DNA from: Blautia sp. SC05B48
GTDB taxonomy: Bacteria > Bacillota > Clostridia > Lachnospirales > Lachnospiraceae
NCBI RefSeq assembly: GCF_005848555.1
Contig: NZ_CP040518.1
Span: 2,867,501-2,931,500, forward strand
Reading direction: 5' to 3'
Length of the DNA stretch: 64,000 bases
The notes below the pieces were generated by a model, which was not told the origin of the DNA, ran no database searches, and saw only the letters and a program-made list of their open reading frames with translations. Positions within the stretch are counted from its first letter, which is position 1. Every line of letters starts with the position of its first letter. The translations under genes were made by a program, and so were the position numbers. Of the stretch, positions 37,297-46,903 are shown piece by piece.

Positions 37297-39061
37297 ATTA
37301 TCACCGGAAGGAACGGGCTATCGTGCGAAAACACGGTTTGCCCGTTTTTTTAATCTTCCAGAGCTGATCTCCATTTTTAAGGAAGCTGCGGATATTCAGA
37401 CATCGGATATGCTGAATCTTCCTGTACCGGAAGCAGAGTTTATCAATGAAGTCTTAAAACCAAGTGAAGAACAGCAGGAAATGGTCAGTGCCTTTTCGGA
37501 ACGTGCGGAAGAAGTAAGAGCCGGTCTTGTGAATCCAACGGTGGACAACATGCTCAAGATTACCAATGACGGAAGAAAATGTGCATTGGATCAGAGGCTA
37601 TTAAATGAACTCCTTCCGGATGCAGAAAAAAGCAAGGTCAATACCTGTGTGGAAAATGCTTTTCAGGTATGGGACGAGGGAAAAGCAGATCGGACAACAC
37701 AGCTGATCTTCTGTGACTTGTCTACTCCAAAAGGGGATGGGACTTTCAATGTATATGATGATGTCCGAAACAAACTGGTTGCCAGGGGAATCCCGAAAGA
37801 AGAGATTGCGTTTATCCATGAATACAACACGGAGACAAAGAAAGCAGATTTGTTTGCAAAGGTACGGACCGGGCAGGTGAGAATCCTTATGGGTTCCACT
37901 CCAAAACTCGGTGCTGGTACCAACGTACAGGACAGGCTCATTGCCCTCCATCACCTTGACTGTCCGTGGAAGCCGTCTGATCTGGAACAGCAGGAAGGAC
38001 GTATCTTAAGACAGGGAAACCAGAATGACAAAGTAAAGATATTCCGGTATGTGACGGAGAACACTTTTGATGCGTATATGTGGCAGATTTTGGAGAATAA
38101 GCAGAAGTTCATCAGCCAGATCATGACCAGTAAATCCCCGGTCAGGGCTTGTGAAGATGTGGATGATACGGCACTGTCCTATGCGGAAATAAAGGCACTT
38201 GCCACAGGCAATCCGTACATTAAAGAAAAAATGGATCTGGATGTGCAGGTGAGTAAGCTAAAACTTCTAAAGGCAAACCATACCAGTCAGATTTACCGTC
38301 TGGAATCCGATATTGCAAAGAATTTCCCGGTACAGATCAGTGCATTGAAAGAGCGGATTGCCGGAATGCAGGTGGATTCGCAGGTAGTAAAAAGTGTGGA
38401 TTTACAGGATAATGACACGTTTGCCATGACAGTAGGGAATGTCCTTTATGAAGATAAGAAAGAAGCAGGCGAAGCGTTGATCGCTGCTTGTGCAGGGTTA
38501 AAAACCGTCAGCACCGGCGGAAAGGTCGGGGAATATCATGGGTTCACGTTATCTGCTTCCTATAATATGTTCTCCAATGCGTTTGAACTGACAATCAAAG
38601 GAAAATGTTCTTATAAGCTGGAGATCGGAAAAGACCCGGTAGGAAATATGCAGCGTATCCATAACACGCTTTCTTCTATCGACAGGAAGCTGACGGAAAG
38701 TGAGCAGAAATTGGAAACCGTACAACAGCAGCTTGCTACTGCACAGGAAGAGGTAAAGAAACCATTTCCGAAAGAAGCAGAGCTGAATGAAAAGATAGAA
38801 CGGTTATCCGAGTTAAATGCCTTGCTGAACATGGATGAAAAGGGCAATGAGACGATTATGGCAGATGAGGATATTGGCAGAGAAGGAAGTAACACAGACA
38901 GCAGGGATGCCGTAGAAGAAAAAGAACTTCCGGAAACAGCAGACAGAATTCATAAGCCATCTATTCTGGAACGCTTAAAGCAGGAGAAGGCACAGCAGAA
39001 TACAGCGGAACCGACCGTTACACAGAAAACTGCAAAGAAAAAACACGAACAGGAGTTATAA
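37297..39061 (+). pseudogene. Methylase/SNF2-helicase fusion, C-terminal part separated by the IME
   Basis: The frame (gaa at 37295-37297 onward) reads ELSPEGTGYRAKTRFARFF and continues without a stop to 39061. It supplies helicase motif V (GSTPKLGAGTNVQDR) and motif VI (QQEGRILRQGNQND), followed by a coiled-coil tail. There is no start codon at the junction. An internal ATG at 37409 could give a 550-residue fragment, but there is no convincing ribosome site. Its frame is exactly in register with the 5' part, so clean excision of the IME would restore a 2594-residue protein. Confidence 0.88.
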
Positions 39062-39068
39062 AAGATTT

Positions 39069-39092
39069 CCCGTCAGAGTTTTCTCTGGCGGG
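39069..39092 (+). promoter_or_regulatory. Hairpin before the polyvalent-protein gene
   Basis: CCCGTCAGAG pairs with CTCTGGCGGG (one G-T pair) around a TTTT loop, 24 nt before the next start codon. No T-tract follows. It may be an attenuation or mRNA-stability element. Confidence 0.4.
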
Positions 39093-39115
39093 GACATAAA
39101 ATGGAGAGTTTGTTT

Positions 39116-42100
39116 ATGGCAAATAATATAGAAAAACAGTTAAAAGAAATATCGGAACGGCTGGAGCAGGGAGTAAAGGAAATCTTTACATCGGAGCGAT
39201 ATACCGAATATCTGAATACCATGTCAAAGTTCCATAATTACAGCTTTAATAACACGCTGCTGATCACCATGCAGAAACCGGAAGCAACACTGGTGGCAGG
39301 GTATCAGGCATGGCAGAAGAAGTTTAACCGCCATGTAAAACGTGGAGAGAAAGGAATCCAGATCATTGCACCAGCACCGATCCGGGAGAAACAGGAGATT
39401 GAAAAGATCGACCCGGTAACAAAAGAGCCTGTGATCGGGGATGATGGACAGCCGGAAACAGAGATTGTGGAGATGGTGATACCGAGATTCCGCATAACGA
39501 CAGTGTTTGATGTCAGCCAGACAGAGGGAGAACCGATCGCAGAACTGGAGGTGCCGGAGCTTACCGGAAGTGTACAGTTTTATGATACGTTCATGCAGGC
39601 ATTGCAGAATATTTCTCCTGTACCGATCCGCATGATGAATGTGGAAGGGGAAGCAAAAGGTTATTATCACCAGACAGAAAAATATATTGCGATAAAGGAA
39701 GATATGAGTAATGTCCAGACGATGAAAACTGGAGTCCATGAAGTGAGCCACGCATTGCTGCATGACCGGGAAGTAATGGATGCGGAAGGCGTCTTAAAAG
39801 ACCAGACAACAAAGGAAGTGGAAGCAGAAAGTATCGCTTACATAGTCTGCAACCATTTTGGTCTGGATACTTCAGAATATTCGTTTACCTATATCGCCAG
39901 CTGGTGCGAGAGCAGGGATATGAAGGCGTTGAAAGCATCTATGGATACCATCCGAAAAACATCGGCAGAGATCATTGAGAATATCGAGGCACAGATGTAC
40001 GAGTTGGAAATGGAAAGACCAATCCGGGATACTTTTCATAAGGAAGATTTAATTCTGCATCTTTCAGGCAGTATGGGTTCCGAGTTTACCTATGATCTGA
40101 TTGAAAACATGAGCAGGGAACAGTTAGAGCAGAATGTGGGAGAATACGTCCGCCTTCTGGAAAGTGGTGAGATAGAGGAAAATGAGAAACCTCTGGAAAG
40201 TTTTCTGGAAGAAAAAGGTGCTGCTGTCACACCACTCTATGACAGCAGTGGACACGGAGAGAACTATCCGATTGATTTTTATGATGTGGAATATGATGCT
40301 GACATAGGCGTTACTTATATTTCTGACCTTTCTCCGAAAGAGCAGGCAGAGATGTTGGTACAAAAGGCAGAGTTTCCAAGAAATATTTTTTCAGAAGAAG
40401 AAAAGACATTTGTAAATGAATATGCAGAAACCTTCCCCGGACAGGTGGAAAGACTGAATGACCTGGTATGGGATATGAGGGAATCTTATGATGAAGCCGG
40501 TTCAAAGCTGGTGTATGAAGTGATTCAGGCAGCAAGGGCAAACTTCCCAGTGAAGGAACCGGAGATTGCAGAAGAAACAGCCATGCAGTATGCCCACCGT
40601 CTGATTGAAACGGCAGAAGCTGCAAATACAGGAAATTTCACAGATTCCCAGAGAAATCTTATTGTGAATTTTGCATATAAGATGGATGACAAAGACGAAG
40701 TGCTTGGACTGGTGAACCGTATGATGACCGCAATCCGCAGACCGGAAAGTGAATATACGAGAAATCTTATGAATGAAACACAGGCACAGATTGACAATTT
40801 CCCAGATGGCATGATCGGTTTTACGGAAATGCACGAGGCAGGAATCCAGTTAGACCATATGCTACCGCTTATGAAAGACCGGGCATATGAATTATACCGT
40901 GGAGGGGCAGAAATTTACATCTTATATGGAAATCCAGAGAATCCACAACGGGCAGAACAGGTGCTTGTGGAGACGGAAAATGAGATTTTTGGATATGACG
41001 GTATCTTTGGAATCACAGAAACAGAATGGGAAGTCCAGAAAGAAAGAGAAGTCTCTGCCACAAAACAGGAAGCACTGGAACGGCAGAGTGCAGAAAAGAT
41101 TGATGAGACACTTCTTCTGCATGGAGAAAGCAGAAGGTTTGCCATTTATCAGATGGATAGTGGAGATGAGCATACCTATCAGTTTATGGGAATGGAATCT
41201 GCAAAGAACCTGGGCTATACCATTGATGGAAAGGATTACCGGATGGTTTATGCAGCACCGTGGATGCCAACAATCACGTTAGACAATATATTTGAACGAT
41301 TTAACATTGATCGACCGGAAGATTTCCGTGGTCATTCCTTATCGGTAAGTGATGTGATCGTGATAAACAGGGGGGCAGAGATCACAGCCTATTATGTAGA
41401 TTCTTTTGGATTTCAGGAACTTCCGGAGTTTGTCCAGCAGAGAATGAACATGCTGGAACATAATTCTGTCAGGGCATATCCGCCAGTTTATAAAGAAACA
41501 TTGGAACAGGCAATGGGAGAACGGGATGTAGATGCCTATCTGGATTCCAGAAAGTTAAATCTGGACTGCAAGAAAGCAATCGAGGATGTTATCCGGGAGA
41601 ATTTTGACGGACTGCACTTAAAGCAGGGTGCGGCAAAAGAAGTCGTGGAACGCTTTGGGGAAGAACGTATGAATTTTGTTATGGCAAACACCATCCGTGA
41701 ACTTTCTCATGATGGAAGATTTTCCAGACAGAACAAAGACTGGGCGGAGCATATCGAAGTCCCGGAAAATGTCAGCCGGGGTAGAAATCTGAACCTGGAT
41801 TATGTGATCGAAAGTCACCCGGCAGTTTTAGATGGGTTTATCGACATGGCAAGAGCTGAGATCCGGATGCAGAGGATAGAACAGGCGATAGGAGAAAACG
41901 AAGTGACAATCACGGCAGAGACAAGAGGATATGAAGCAGAAGGACATAACGGGACATGGCATACGGTTGATGAAAAGGAATATGCGGGGGAGAAGTTCTT
42001 CTTAATGGAACATGATGAATTTGGCTCCGATGTGGCAGGAATTATCGTAGCAGAAAATGGACAGCTTGTAGCGGAGGATTTATGGAATGGGTTTGATGCA

Positions 42101-44476
42101 GGAGCGTTAGAAGCTGTATCAGAATATTTGCAGGAAAATGGAACAACACTTTATGACTTGACGGAATTCCCGAAAGATTCTGTTGTAACTCTGCGGAGTG
42201 GACAGACACTTACAATCGAAGAAATACAAGCAGTACAGAAAGATACCTGGGAAGAAACGATGGCAGGAAAAAATGAATCTGGAACGGATGTCCGGTTTAA
42301 TTTCCATGCAGTCAGTGAGGTGCAGCTGCCAGAAGGCATAAAGTTGAAAATGCCAGAGATTCATTACGTTGATAATTTTTATGTGATGGAAGATATAAAT
42401 GCAGAGGGTGTAGTAAAAGTAAACCGGTATGAATCACTGGATGAAGCGATGCAGGAATATTTACGCCTGCCAAATCATCAGGAAAAAGTGCTTGGTATCC
42501 AGAATACGGAAACAATGCAGGAAAGCATGGATTTTATCCGATGTGAAAACGGAATAGATCAGCTGACCCATGCATATGAACAGATCGGAGGGTGGCTGAA
42601 TCCGGAAATATATGAAGCGGTAAATAAAATGGAAAATATGCTGGACTGGAATGAGGTACAGATTGCATATCAGATTGGAAAACAATACTTTACAATCCAG
42701 ACTGCAGAAGATGGCTATGATTATACATTTTACAATGAAGATTATCAGGAGGATGATGGAGGAATCTATGACAATCCGACAATTTATGTAGATGAAGCTG
42801 CCAGTGATATTTTGGAAGATAAAGGGTACTCATTGGAAGACGCAAAAGTAGTGGATTATGAAGAATTGATGGCAGATGTGGAAGAAGTTCAGGAAGAACA
42901 GATGCAGCGGATACAATTAGAAAAAAACTGCCCGGCAAGTATTTTTGAAGGATTTCGCAGGAAAGAAGCAATGCAAACCTATGAAGGAATCGCAATGCAG
43001 TTTACCGAGAGTAAAGGGTATCTGACCATACAGGCAACAGAAGAAGGATATTCGTTTATTTTTTATGACTCTGATCTGCATGAAATCCAGAGTGGTGATT
43101 ACGATAATCCAGACGCATCCATTCAGGAAGTTGCTTATGAAACCCTTAAAAGTGAAAGAATGGATGACCTGGAATGTGTCAAAGTGGATTATAAAGAATT
43201 TGAAGAAATGACGATCCAGCACTCTAAGGATTTATTGCAGGAGGGGGAACTTCGTGCGACTTCTGAGATTGGAAGAAATGAACTGGCATTAAATAGCCTG
43301 AGCAGGGCAGAAGTTGAAAGAGGTGTCCTGTATCATGCACAGGCAGTATTAGAAGATATGGGAATGGAACAGGAGGTAGAGCTGCTTGCTGCAAGAGTGT
43401 ATGGTTCCAGAAGCAGACAAGACCTTTACCGGGAAGATTCTGACCTTGATGTAGTGCTTTCTTATCGTGGCAATATCCGTGAAGACAGTTTCTTCAATGA
43501 ATTAAATGCTCATGGTATAGCAATGGCAGGTATTAAGGTGGACATCAATCCTATCGCAGAAGAAAGAATCACTCTGGCAGAATATATGAAGGAAGCAGAT
43601 GCTTACCTTGATCAGCAGGAGATTAAAAAACTCGCTTCGGACCTGGATAATTTTAGTTATGACGTTGATACCTATGAGTATAACGATACGATTGAAAATA
43701 GAGAAGAACAGGTGGAAAAACTCACGGAGGATATTTTGAATAAGAAAACAGAAGCTGTCAAGGACTGGCTGCTTGAGGTATCCGAGGAATCCGATATAGA
43801 CAGCGATATTATAACTGCCCGTTCTTTACTTTCCCGTCTGGAAGATACAGAGCAACTTTCTATTTTTGACAAACAGCCGGAGCAGGAACAGCCAGGAGCC
43901 ACGATCAGTTTTTATGTCGCAGAGTGCATGGAGTTTCCAGTCATGGGAGAGTACCATAATAACCTCACTTTAGAAGAAGCCATTAAAATATATGAGAGTA
44001 TCCCAGCAGAGAGACTGCATGGGATTAAAGGAATCGGATTTGATCTGCAAGATGGTGATGAAGATTATTCCGGGGAATATGAGTTGATGAGTGCAGACCG
44101 GATACAGCGTGATCTGATAGATATGATTCCTCACTATAAAGAAAGCTCTCTGGTGCAGAAAGCAATCGCAGACATGGAAAAGTATCTGGATGAAAAGCAT
44201 GGAAGGGTAAAGGAAACGGAACATACGGCAGAAACAGTAATAGGAAGTGGGCAGAAACCTTCTGCGGTTACGGCAGACAGAAGGGCAAAGCAGGAACCGG
44301 TATCTGTAAGTCAGAGCCAGACACAAAAGGCGGAACCTGCAAGCAGAGCAAAAGGTGAAGTGAAGAAGTCTGTGCTGCAGTCTTTAAAAGATTTTCAGGC
44401 AAAGGCAAAAGCGCAGGAGCAGAATAAGACAACAGAAAAATCCAAGACACATAAGAAAGGAGAGGTGGAATTATGA
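39116..44476 (+). CDS. ArdC/YodL/nucleotidyltransferase polyvalent protein
   Basis: This is an 1786-residue protein starting at ATG 39116, 8 nt after GGAGAG; ATG 39101 contains that ribosome site. The N-terminus is an ArdC-type domain (YSFNNTLLITMQKPEA, GEKGIQI) with a zinc-metallopeptidase motif HEVSH at 208-212. Next come helical polyvalent modules, a YodL domain (AIYQMDSGD to ELPEFV, about 680-780), a DUF3849-like segment (AYLDSRKLNLDCKKAI), and tandem related beta-rich modules (YDFTFYNED-like and FIFYDSDLH). Near 1430-1445 there is a MNT-type nucleotidyltransferase motif (GSRSRQD and DSDLDV). Such proteins are thought to enter the recipient with the DNA and protect it from restriction. 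The ArdC role is inferred from homologues. Confidence 0.85.
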   Translation: MANNIEKQLKEISERLEQGVKEIFTSERYTEYLNTMSKFHNYSFNNTLLITMQKPEATLVAGYQAWQKKFNRHVKRGEKGIQIIAPAPIREKQEIEKIDPVTKEPVIGDDGQPETEIVEMVIPRFRITTVFDVSQTEGEPIAELEVPELTGSVQFYDTFMQALQNISPVPIRMMNVEGEAKGYYHQTEKYIAIKEDMSNVQTMKTGVHEVSHALLHDREVMDAEGVLKDQTTKEVEAESIAYIVCNHFGLDTSEYSFTYIASWCESRDMKALKASMDTIRKTSAEIIENIEAQMYELEMERPIRDTFHKEDLILHLSGSMGSEFTYDLIENMSREQLEQNVGEYVRLLESGEIEENEKPLESFLEEKGAAVTPLYDSSGHGENYPIDFYDVEYDADIGVTYISDLSPKEQAEMLVQKAEFPRNIFSEEEKTFVNEYAETFPGQVERLNDLVWDMRESYDEAGSKLVYEVIQAARANFPVKEPEIAEETAMQYAHRLIETAEAANTGNFTDSQRNLIVNFAYKMDDKDEVLGLVNRMMTAIRRPESEYTRNLMNETQAQIDNFPDGMIGFTEMHEAGIQLDHMLPLMKDRAYELYRGGAEIYILYGNPENPQRAEQVLVETENEIFGYDGIFGITETEWEVQKEREVSATKQEALERQSAEKIDETLLLHGESRRFAIYQMDSGDEHTYQFMGMESAKNLGYTIDGKDYRMVYAAPWMPTITLDNIFERFNIDRPEDFRGHSLSVSDVIVINRGAEITAYYVDSFGFQELPEFVQQRMNMLEHNSVRAYPPVYKETLEQAMGERDVDAYLDSRKLNLDCKKAIEDVIRENFDGLHLKQGAAKEVVERFGEERMNFVMANTIRELSHDGRFSRQNKDWAEHIEVPENVSRGRNLNLDYVIESHPAVLDGFIDMARAEIRMQRIEQAIGENEVTITAETRGYEAEGHNGTWHTVDEKEYAGEKFFLMEHDEFGSDVAGIIVAENGQLVAEDLWNGFDAGALEAVSEYLQENGTTLYDLTEFPKDSVVTLRSGQTLTIEEIQAVQKDTWEETMAGKNESGTDVRFNFHAVSEVQLPEGIKLKMPEIHYVDNFYVMEDINAEGVVKVNRYESLDEAMQEYLRLPNHQEKVLGIQNTETMQESMDFIRCENGIDQLTHAYEQIGGWLNPEIYEAVNKMENMLDWNEVQIAYQIGKQYFTIQTAEDGYDYTFYNEDYQEDDGGIYDNPTIYVDEAASDILEDKGYSLEDAKVVDYEELMADVEEVQEEQMQRIQLEKNCPASIFEGFRRKEAMQTYEGIAMQFTESKGYLTIQATEEGYSFIFYDSDLHEIQSGDYDNPDASIQEVAYETLKSERMDDLECVKVDYKEFEEMTIQHSKDLLQEGELRATSEIGRNELALNSLSRAEVERGVLYHAQAVLEDMGMEQEVELLAARVYGSRSRQDLYREDSDLDVVLSYRGNIREDSFFNELNAHGIAMAGIKVDINPIAEERITLAEYMKEADAYLDQQEIKKLASDLDNFSYDVDTYEYNDTIENREEQVEKLTEDILNKKTEAVKDWLLEVSEESDIDSDIITARSLLSRLEDTEQLSIFDKQPEQEQPGATISFYVAECMEFPVMGEYHNNLTLEEAIKIYESIPAERLHGIKGIGFDLQDGDEDYSGEYELMSADRIQRDLIDMIPHYKESSLVQKAIADMEKYLDEKHGRVKETEHTAETVIGSGQKPSAVTADRRAKQEPVSVSQSQTQKAEPASRAKGEVKKSVLQSLKDFQAKAKAQEQNKTTEKSKTHKKGEVEL

Positions 44477-44724
44477 TGGATCTGGCGATGAATTTTGATG
44501 CGGATGAATGTTTAGTAACCGCAATGTTTGATAAAGGAAACAGAAATGACACGATGGAGGCAATCGACCATATCATTCCTTTTTTAAAAGGCGATGCGGA
44601 TATGATTGGTCTTGTCTGCAATACCATAAGAAAACTGTTCTGCATGAGTGATGAAGGGTATGAGATTTTTCTTATGGATCTGGAAGATTATAAAATGGAA
44701 CTGGAAGAGGAGGAAGAAGAATGA
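44473..44724 (+). CDS. TTRAP family (putative transposon-transfer assisting) protein
   Basis: This is an 83-residue acidic protein (MNFDADECLVTAMFDKGNR, then HIIPFL and CNTIRKLF) with a Glu-rich C-terminus. It is coupled to the preceding gene through ATGA. A second ATG at 44476 is equally possible. This family accompanies ArdC/YodL genes in Tn1549-like elements; its biochemical role is unknown. Confidence 0.78.
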   Translation: MMDLAMNFDADECLVTAMFDKGNRNDTMEAIDHIIPFLKGDADMIGLVCNTIRKLFCMSDEGYEIFLMDLEDYKMELEEEEEE

Positions 44725-45087
44725 GTACAAGTCAGTGTGCAGTATATCAGGTAAAAGATACCTCAGAGTATAGGGATGTCCGTTTTCGTTCTTACGAGAA
44801 ACTGAAAAGCGAAGGAAGAACAGTTCAGATAGAAAACTATCAGCAGGTGTATATTGGAAGAATCCAGCCGGGGGAAACTCCGGCTGACATTAAAACACGC
44901 TTGCAGAAGCAATGACCGAAGAATTTCAAAGGTCATTCCATCGGTTGCAGTGATATGATTGTCATCACCGACGATGGAAAAACCACAGCTTACTATGTCA
45001 ACAAAGATGGTTTTATCATCATTCCAGAATTTCTCGCAATCAAAAGTTCCTCCAATACCAGACTTTCCATTGATACGAGGGCTTTTT
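44721..45087 (+). pseudogene. Decayed YodL/DUF4316-type gene with in-frame stop
   Basis: ATG 44721, behind GAGGAGGAAG, starts a 64-residue reading (CAVYQVKDTSEYRDVRF, YIGRIQPGETPADI). It ends at TGA 44913-44915. The same frame resumes directly with PKNFKGHSIGCSDMIVITDD and TAYYVNKDGFIIIPEFL, the second half of a YodL-like domain. It then runs into the relaxase 5' region. So one gene carries a nonsense codon and has lost its 3' end. A short N-terminal peptide could still be made. Confidence 0.75.
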
Positions 45088-46500
45088 ATGGCAACCATAA
45101 GAATCATGCCGCTTCATGTCGGCAAGGGCCGCACAGAAAGTCGGGCGATCAGTGACATCATCGACTATGTAGCAAATCCACAGAAAACAGATAACGGCAA
45201 ACTCATTACCAGTTATGCGTGTGACAGCCGGACTGCGGATGCAGAGTTTCTTCTGGCAAAGCGGCAGTACATTGCCACTACCGGACGAGTGCGTGGCGCG
45301 GATGATGTGATTGCATATCATGTACGCCAGTCCTTCCGCCCCGGTGAGATTACCCCGGAAGAAGCAAACCGGCTGGGCGTAGAATTTGCAAAGCGTTTTA
45401 CTAAAGGCAATCATGCCTTTGTGGTCTGCACTCACATAGACAAGTCGCACATTCATAATCACATTATCTGGTCATCGGTCAGCTTAGAATATGACCGGAA
45501 GTTCCGAAACTTTTGGGGCAGCACCAAGGCGGTTCGTCGGCTAAGTGACACCATCTGTATTGAGAATGGACTGTCCATTGTAGAGAATCCGAAACCTCAC
45601 GGAAAGAGCTATAACAAATGGCTGGGCGATCAGGCAAAGCCCTCTCACCGAGAGCTGCTTCGTGTGGCGATTGACAACGCATTATCACAAAGTCCTGCTG
45701 ACTTTGAAGAACTGCTGAAGCTGTTGCGAGAATATGGTTGTGAAGTCTCAAAGCGCGGGAAATCGTATCGACTGAAACTCTCTGGTTGGGAGAAAGCCGC
45801 CCGCATGGACAGTCTGGGCGAAGGATATGGATTGGAAGATTTGCGGGCAGTTCTCTTAGGGAAGAAAGCACATACCCCGCGAAAGAAAACAGTCACACAG
45901 GCAGAGCCGCCGAAGGTCAATCTGCTGGTGGACATTCAGACAAAATTGCAGGCTGGAAAAGGTGCTGGCTATGCTCGATGGGCTAAAGTTTTTAATCTGA
46001 AACAAATGGCGCAGACCATGAATTACCTGTCAGAGAACAATCTGCTGGAGTATGCGGTTTTGGAAGAAAAGGCTACGGCTGCCACGGCACATCACAATGA
46101 ACTTTCGGCGCAGATCAAAGCGGCTGAAAAGCGCATGGCAGAGATTGCTGTTCTGCGTACTCACATCGTAAATTATGCCAAGACCCGTGAGGTCTATGTG
46201 GCATACCGCAAGGCGGGTTACACTAAGAAATTCCGGGAGGAACATGAGGAAGAAATTCTGCTCCACCAGGCTGCTAAGAATGCCTTTGATGAGATGGGCG
46301 TCAAGAAGCTGCCAAAGGTCAAAGAGTTACAGACAGAGTACGCAAAATTGCTGGAAGAAAAGAAAAAGACTTATTCCGAGTATCGGCGCTCCCGTGAAGA
46401 AATGAGGGAGCTTTTGACTGCAAAAGCGAATGTAGATCGAGTGCTGAAAATGGAGGTAGAACAGGATGTTGAAAAAGAAAAAGACCACGGCCAGCGGTAA
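45088..46500 (+). CDS. ICE relaxase (VirD2-like, Tn1549 type)
   Basis: This is a 470-residue conjugative relaxase for the outer ICE. The start is ATG 45088 (MATIRIMPLHVGKG), behind GAGGG. The ORF extends upstream only through the dead YodL gene. Nuclease motifs: AISDIIDYVANPQKT, then the histidine cluster HIDKSHIHNHIIW, then NFWGSTKAVRRLSD. The C-terminal half is helical. Base composition is visibly richer in G+C than the upstream polyvalent gene, which with the truncated neighbour suggests a recombination joint near 45,050. A MobC gene, often found just upstream, is missing. Confidence 0.92.
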   Translation: MATIRIMPLHVGKGRTESRAISDIIDYVANPQKTDNGKLITSYACDSRTADAEFLLAKRQYIATTGRVRGADDVIAYHVRQSFRPGEITPEEANRLGVEFAKRFTKGNHAFVVCTHIDKSHIHNHIIWSSVSLEYDRKFRNFWGSTKAVRRLSDTICIENGLSIVENPKPHGKSYNKWLGDQAKPSHRELLRVAIDNALSQSPADFEELLKLLREYGCEVSKRGKSYRLKLSGWEKAARMDSLGEGYGLEDLRAVLLGKKAHTPRKKTVTQAEPPKVNLLVDIQTKLQAGKGAGYARWAKVFNLKQMAQTMNYLSENNLLEYAVLEEKATAATAHHNELSAQIKAAEKRMAEIAVLRTHIVNYAKTREVYVAYRKAGYTKKFREEHEEEILLHQAAKNAFDEMGVKKLPKVKELQTEYAKLLEEKKKTYSEYRRSREEMRELLTAKANVDRVLKMEVEQDVEKEKDHGQR

Positions 46501-46589
46501 GCTGGTCCTGGTCAAAAGCGTTCGCAGAACGCGCAGCCACAGAATGAAATTCTGTGTTCAAAGGGGCTTGGGGGCGCTGCCCTCAACAA

Positions 46590-46663
46590 GCAAGCGGAGA
46601 GGAAAATCACAAAGGGATTTTCTTCTCTGCGGGCCTGTGTGTATTAACACAGGCATTGCTTGC
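46590..46663 (+). other. Three-arm hairpin cluster downstream of the relaxase
   Basis: GCAAGC (46590-46595) pairs with GCTTGC (46658-46663). It encloses AGAGGAAAATC with GATTTTCTTCTCT (46598-46608 and 46616-46628) and CCTGTGT with ACACAGG (46634-46640 and 46647-46653). Smaller hairpins lie just upstream (GCGTTC/GAACGC; CACAGAAT/ATTCTGTG). The 210 nt between the relaxase and the TnpV remnant hold no credible gene. Confidence 0.5.
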
Positions 46664-46711
46664 CGGTATTATCCCTGAATCAGAATAATTTCGGAATAAC
46701 CACCGTTCTAA

Positions 46712-46846
46712 CTATCCCACATGATGGAGGCGGCGGGCGTTACCGAGGAACTGAAAGCCCGTGACCCCATGCGCTGGGTGGGGTTGATGAACACGCTGAA
46801 AGCGCAGGTGGAGGAAGTGTTGTTGCAGGAATTAGTTTATATCTGA
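46712..46846 (+). pseudogene. TnpV C-terminal remnant
   Basis: The short frame reads MMEAAGVTEELKARDPMRW, then VGLMNTLKAQ and ends QELVYI. It parallels the C-terminus of the TnpV encoded at 18164-18505 (DPMAW, HMNAL, TELVYS). The N-terminal two thirds are absent and a stop precedes it. It marks a scar where ICE backbone meets cargo. Confidence 0.65.
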
Positions 46847-46861
46847 TTTTGGGCATAGATG

Positions 46862-46899
46862 AAGCCGGGATTTTGCAAGCCAGCAAGCAATCCCGGCTT
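46862..46899. terminator. Hairpin between TnpV remnant and the AraC gene
   Basis: AAGCCGGGATT (46862-46872) pairs perfectly with AATCCCGGCTT (46889-46899), an 11-bp stem with a 16-nt loop. It lies between converging transcription units and could end both. Flanking T-tracts are weak on each strand. Confidence 0.65.
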
Positions 46900-46903
46900 T
46901 ATC

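Larger units (their letters stand above)
1..46846. mobile_element. Conserved backbone of a Tn1549/CTn-like ICE, ends outside the window
   Basis: The order PrgI, VirB4, NlpC/P60 hydrolase, DUF4315, DUF4366, TopB, Cna-B surface protein, methylase/SNF2 helicase, ArdC-type polyvalent protein, TTRAP, YodL/DUF4316 and a VirD2-like relaxase is the transfer backbone known from Firmicutes conjugative transposons of the Tn1549/CTn type. The left end lies before position 1. No tyrosine or serine integrase belonging to this outer element is visible, so its right end and att sites are not in the window. The cargo after 46.9 kb probably belongs to the same element, but that is inference. Confidence 0.75.

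Noticed and set aside
40887-41282. 131-codon plus-strand frame within the polyvalent gene, as a second overprinted gene like tnpV
   Set aside because: It has no ribosome site and a composition typical of a shifted frame; unlike tnpV it shows no family resemblance.
44913-44915. TGA in the YodL-like gene as selenocysteine or programmed readthrough
   Set aside because: No hairpin of SECIS type follows and the gene is also truncated at its 3' end; a nonsense mutation is simpler.
46466-46678. 70-codon plus-strand frame after the ICE relaxase
   Set aside because: It overlaps the relaxase end and then reads through the hairpin cluster; the product is Arg/Lys/Cys-rich noise.
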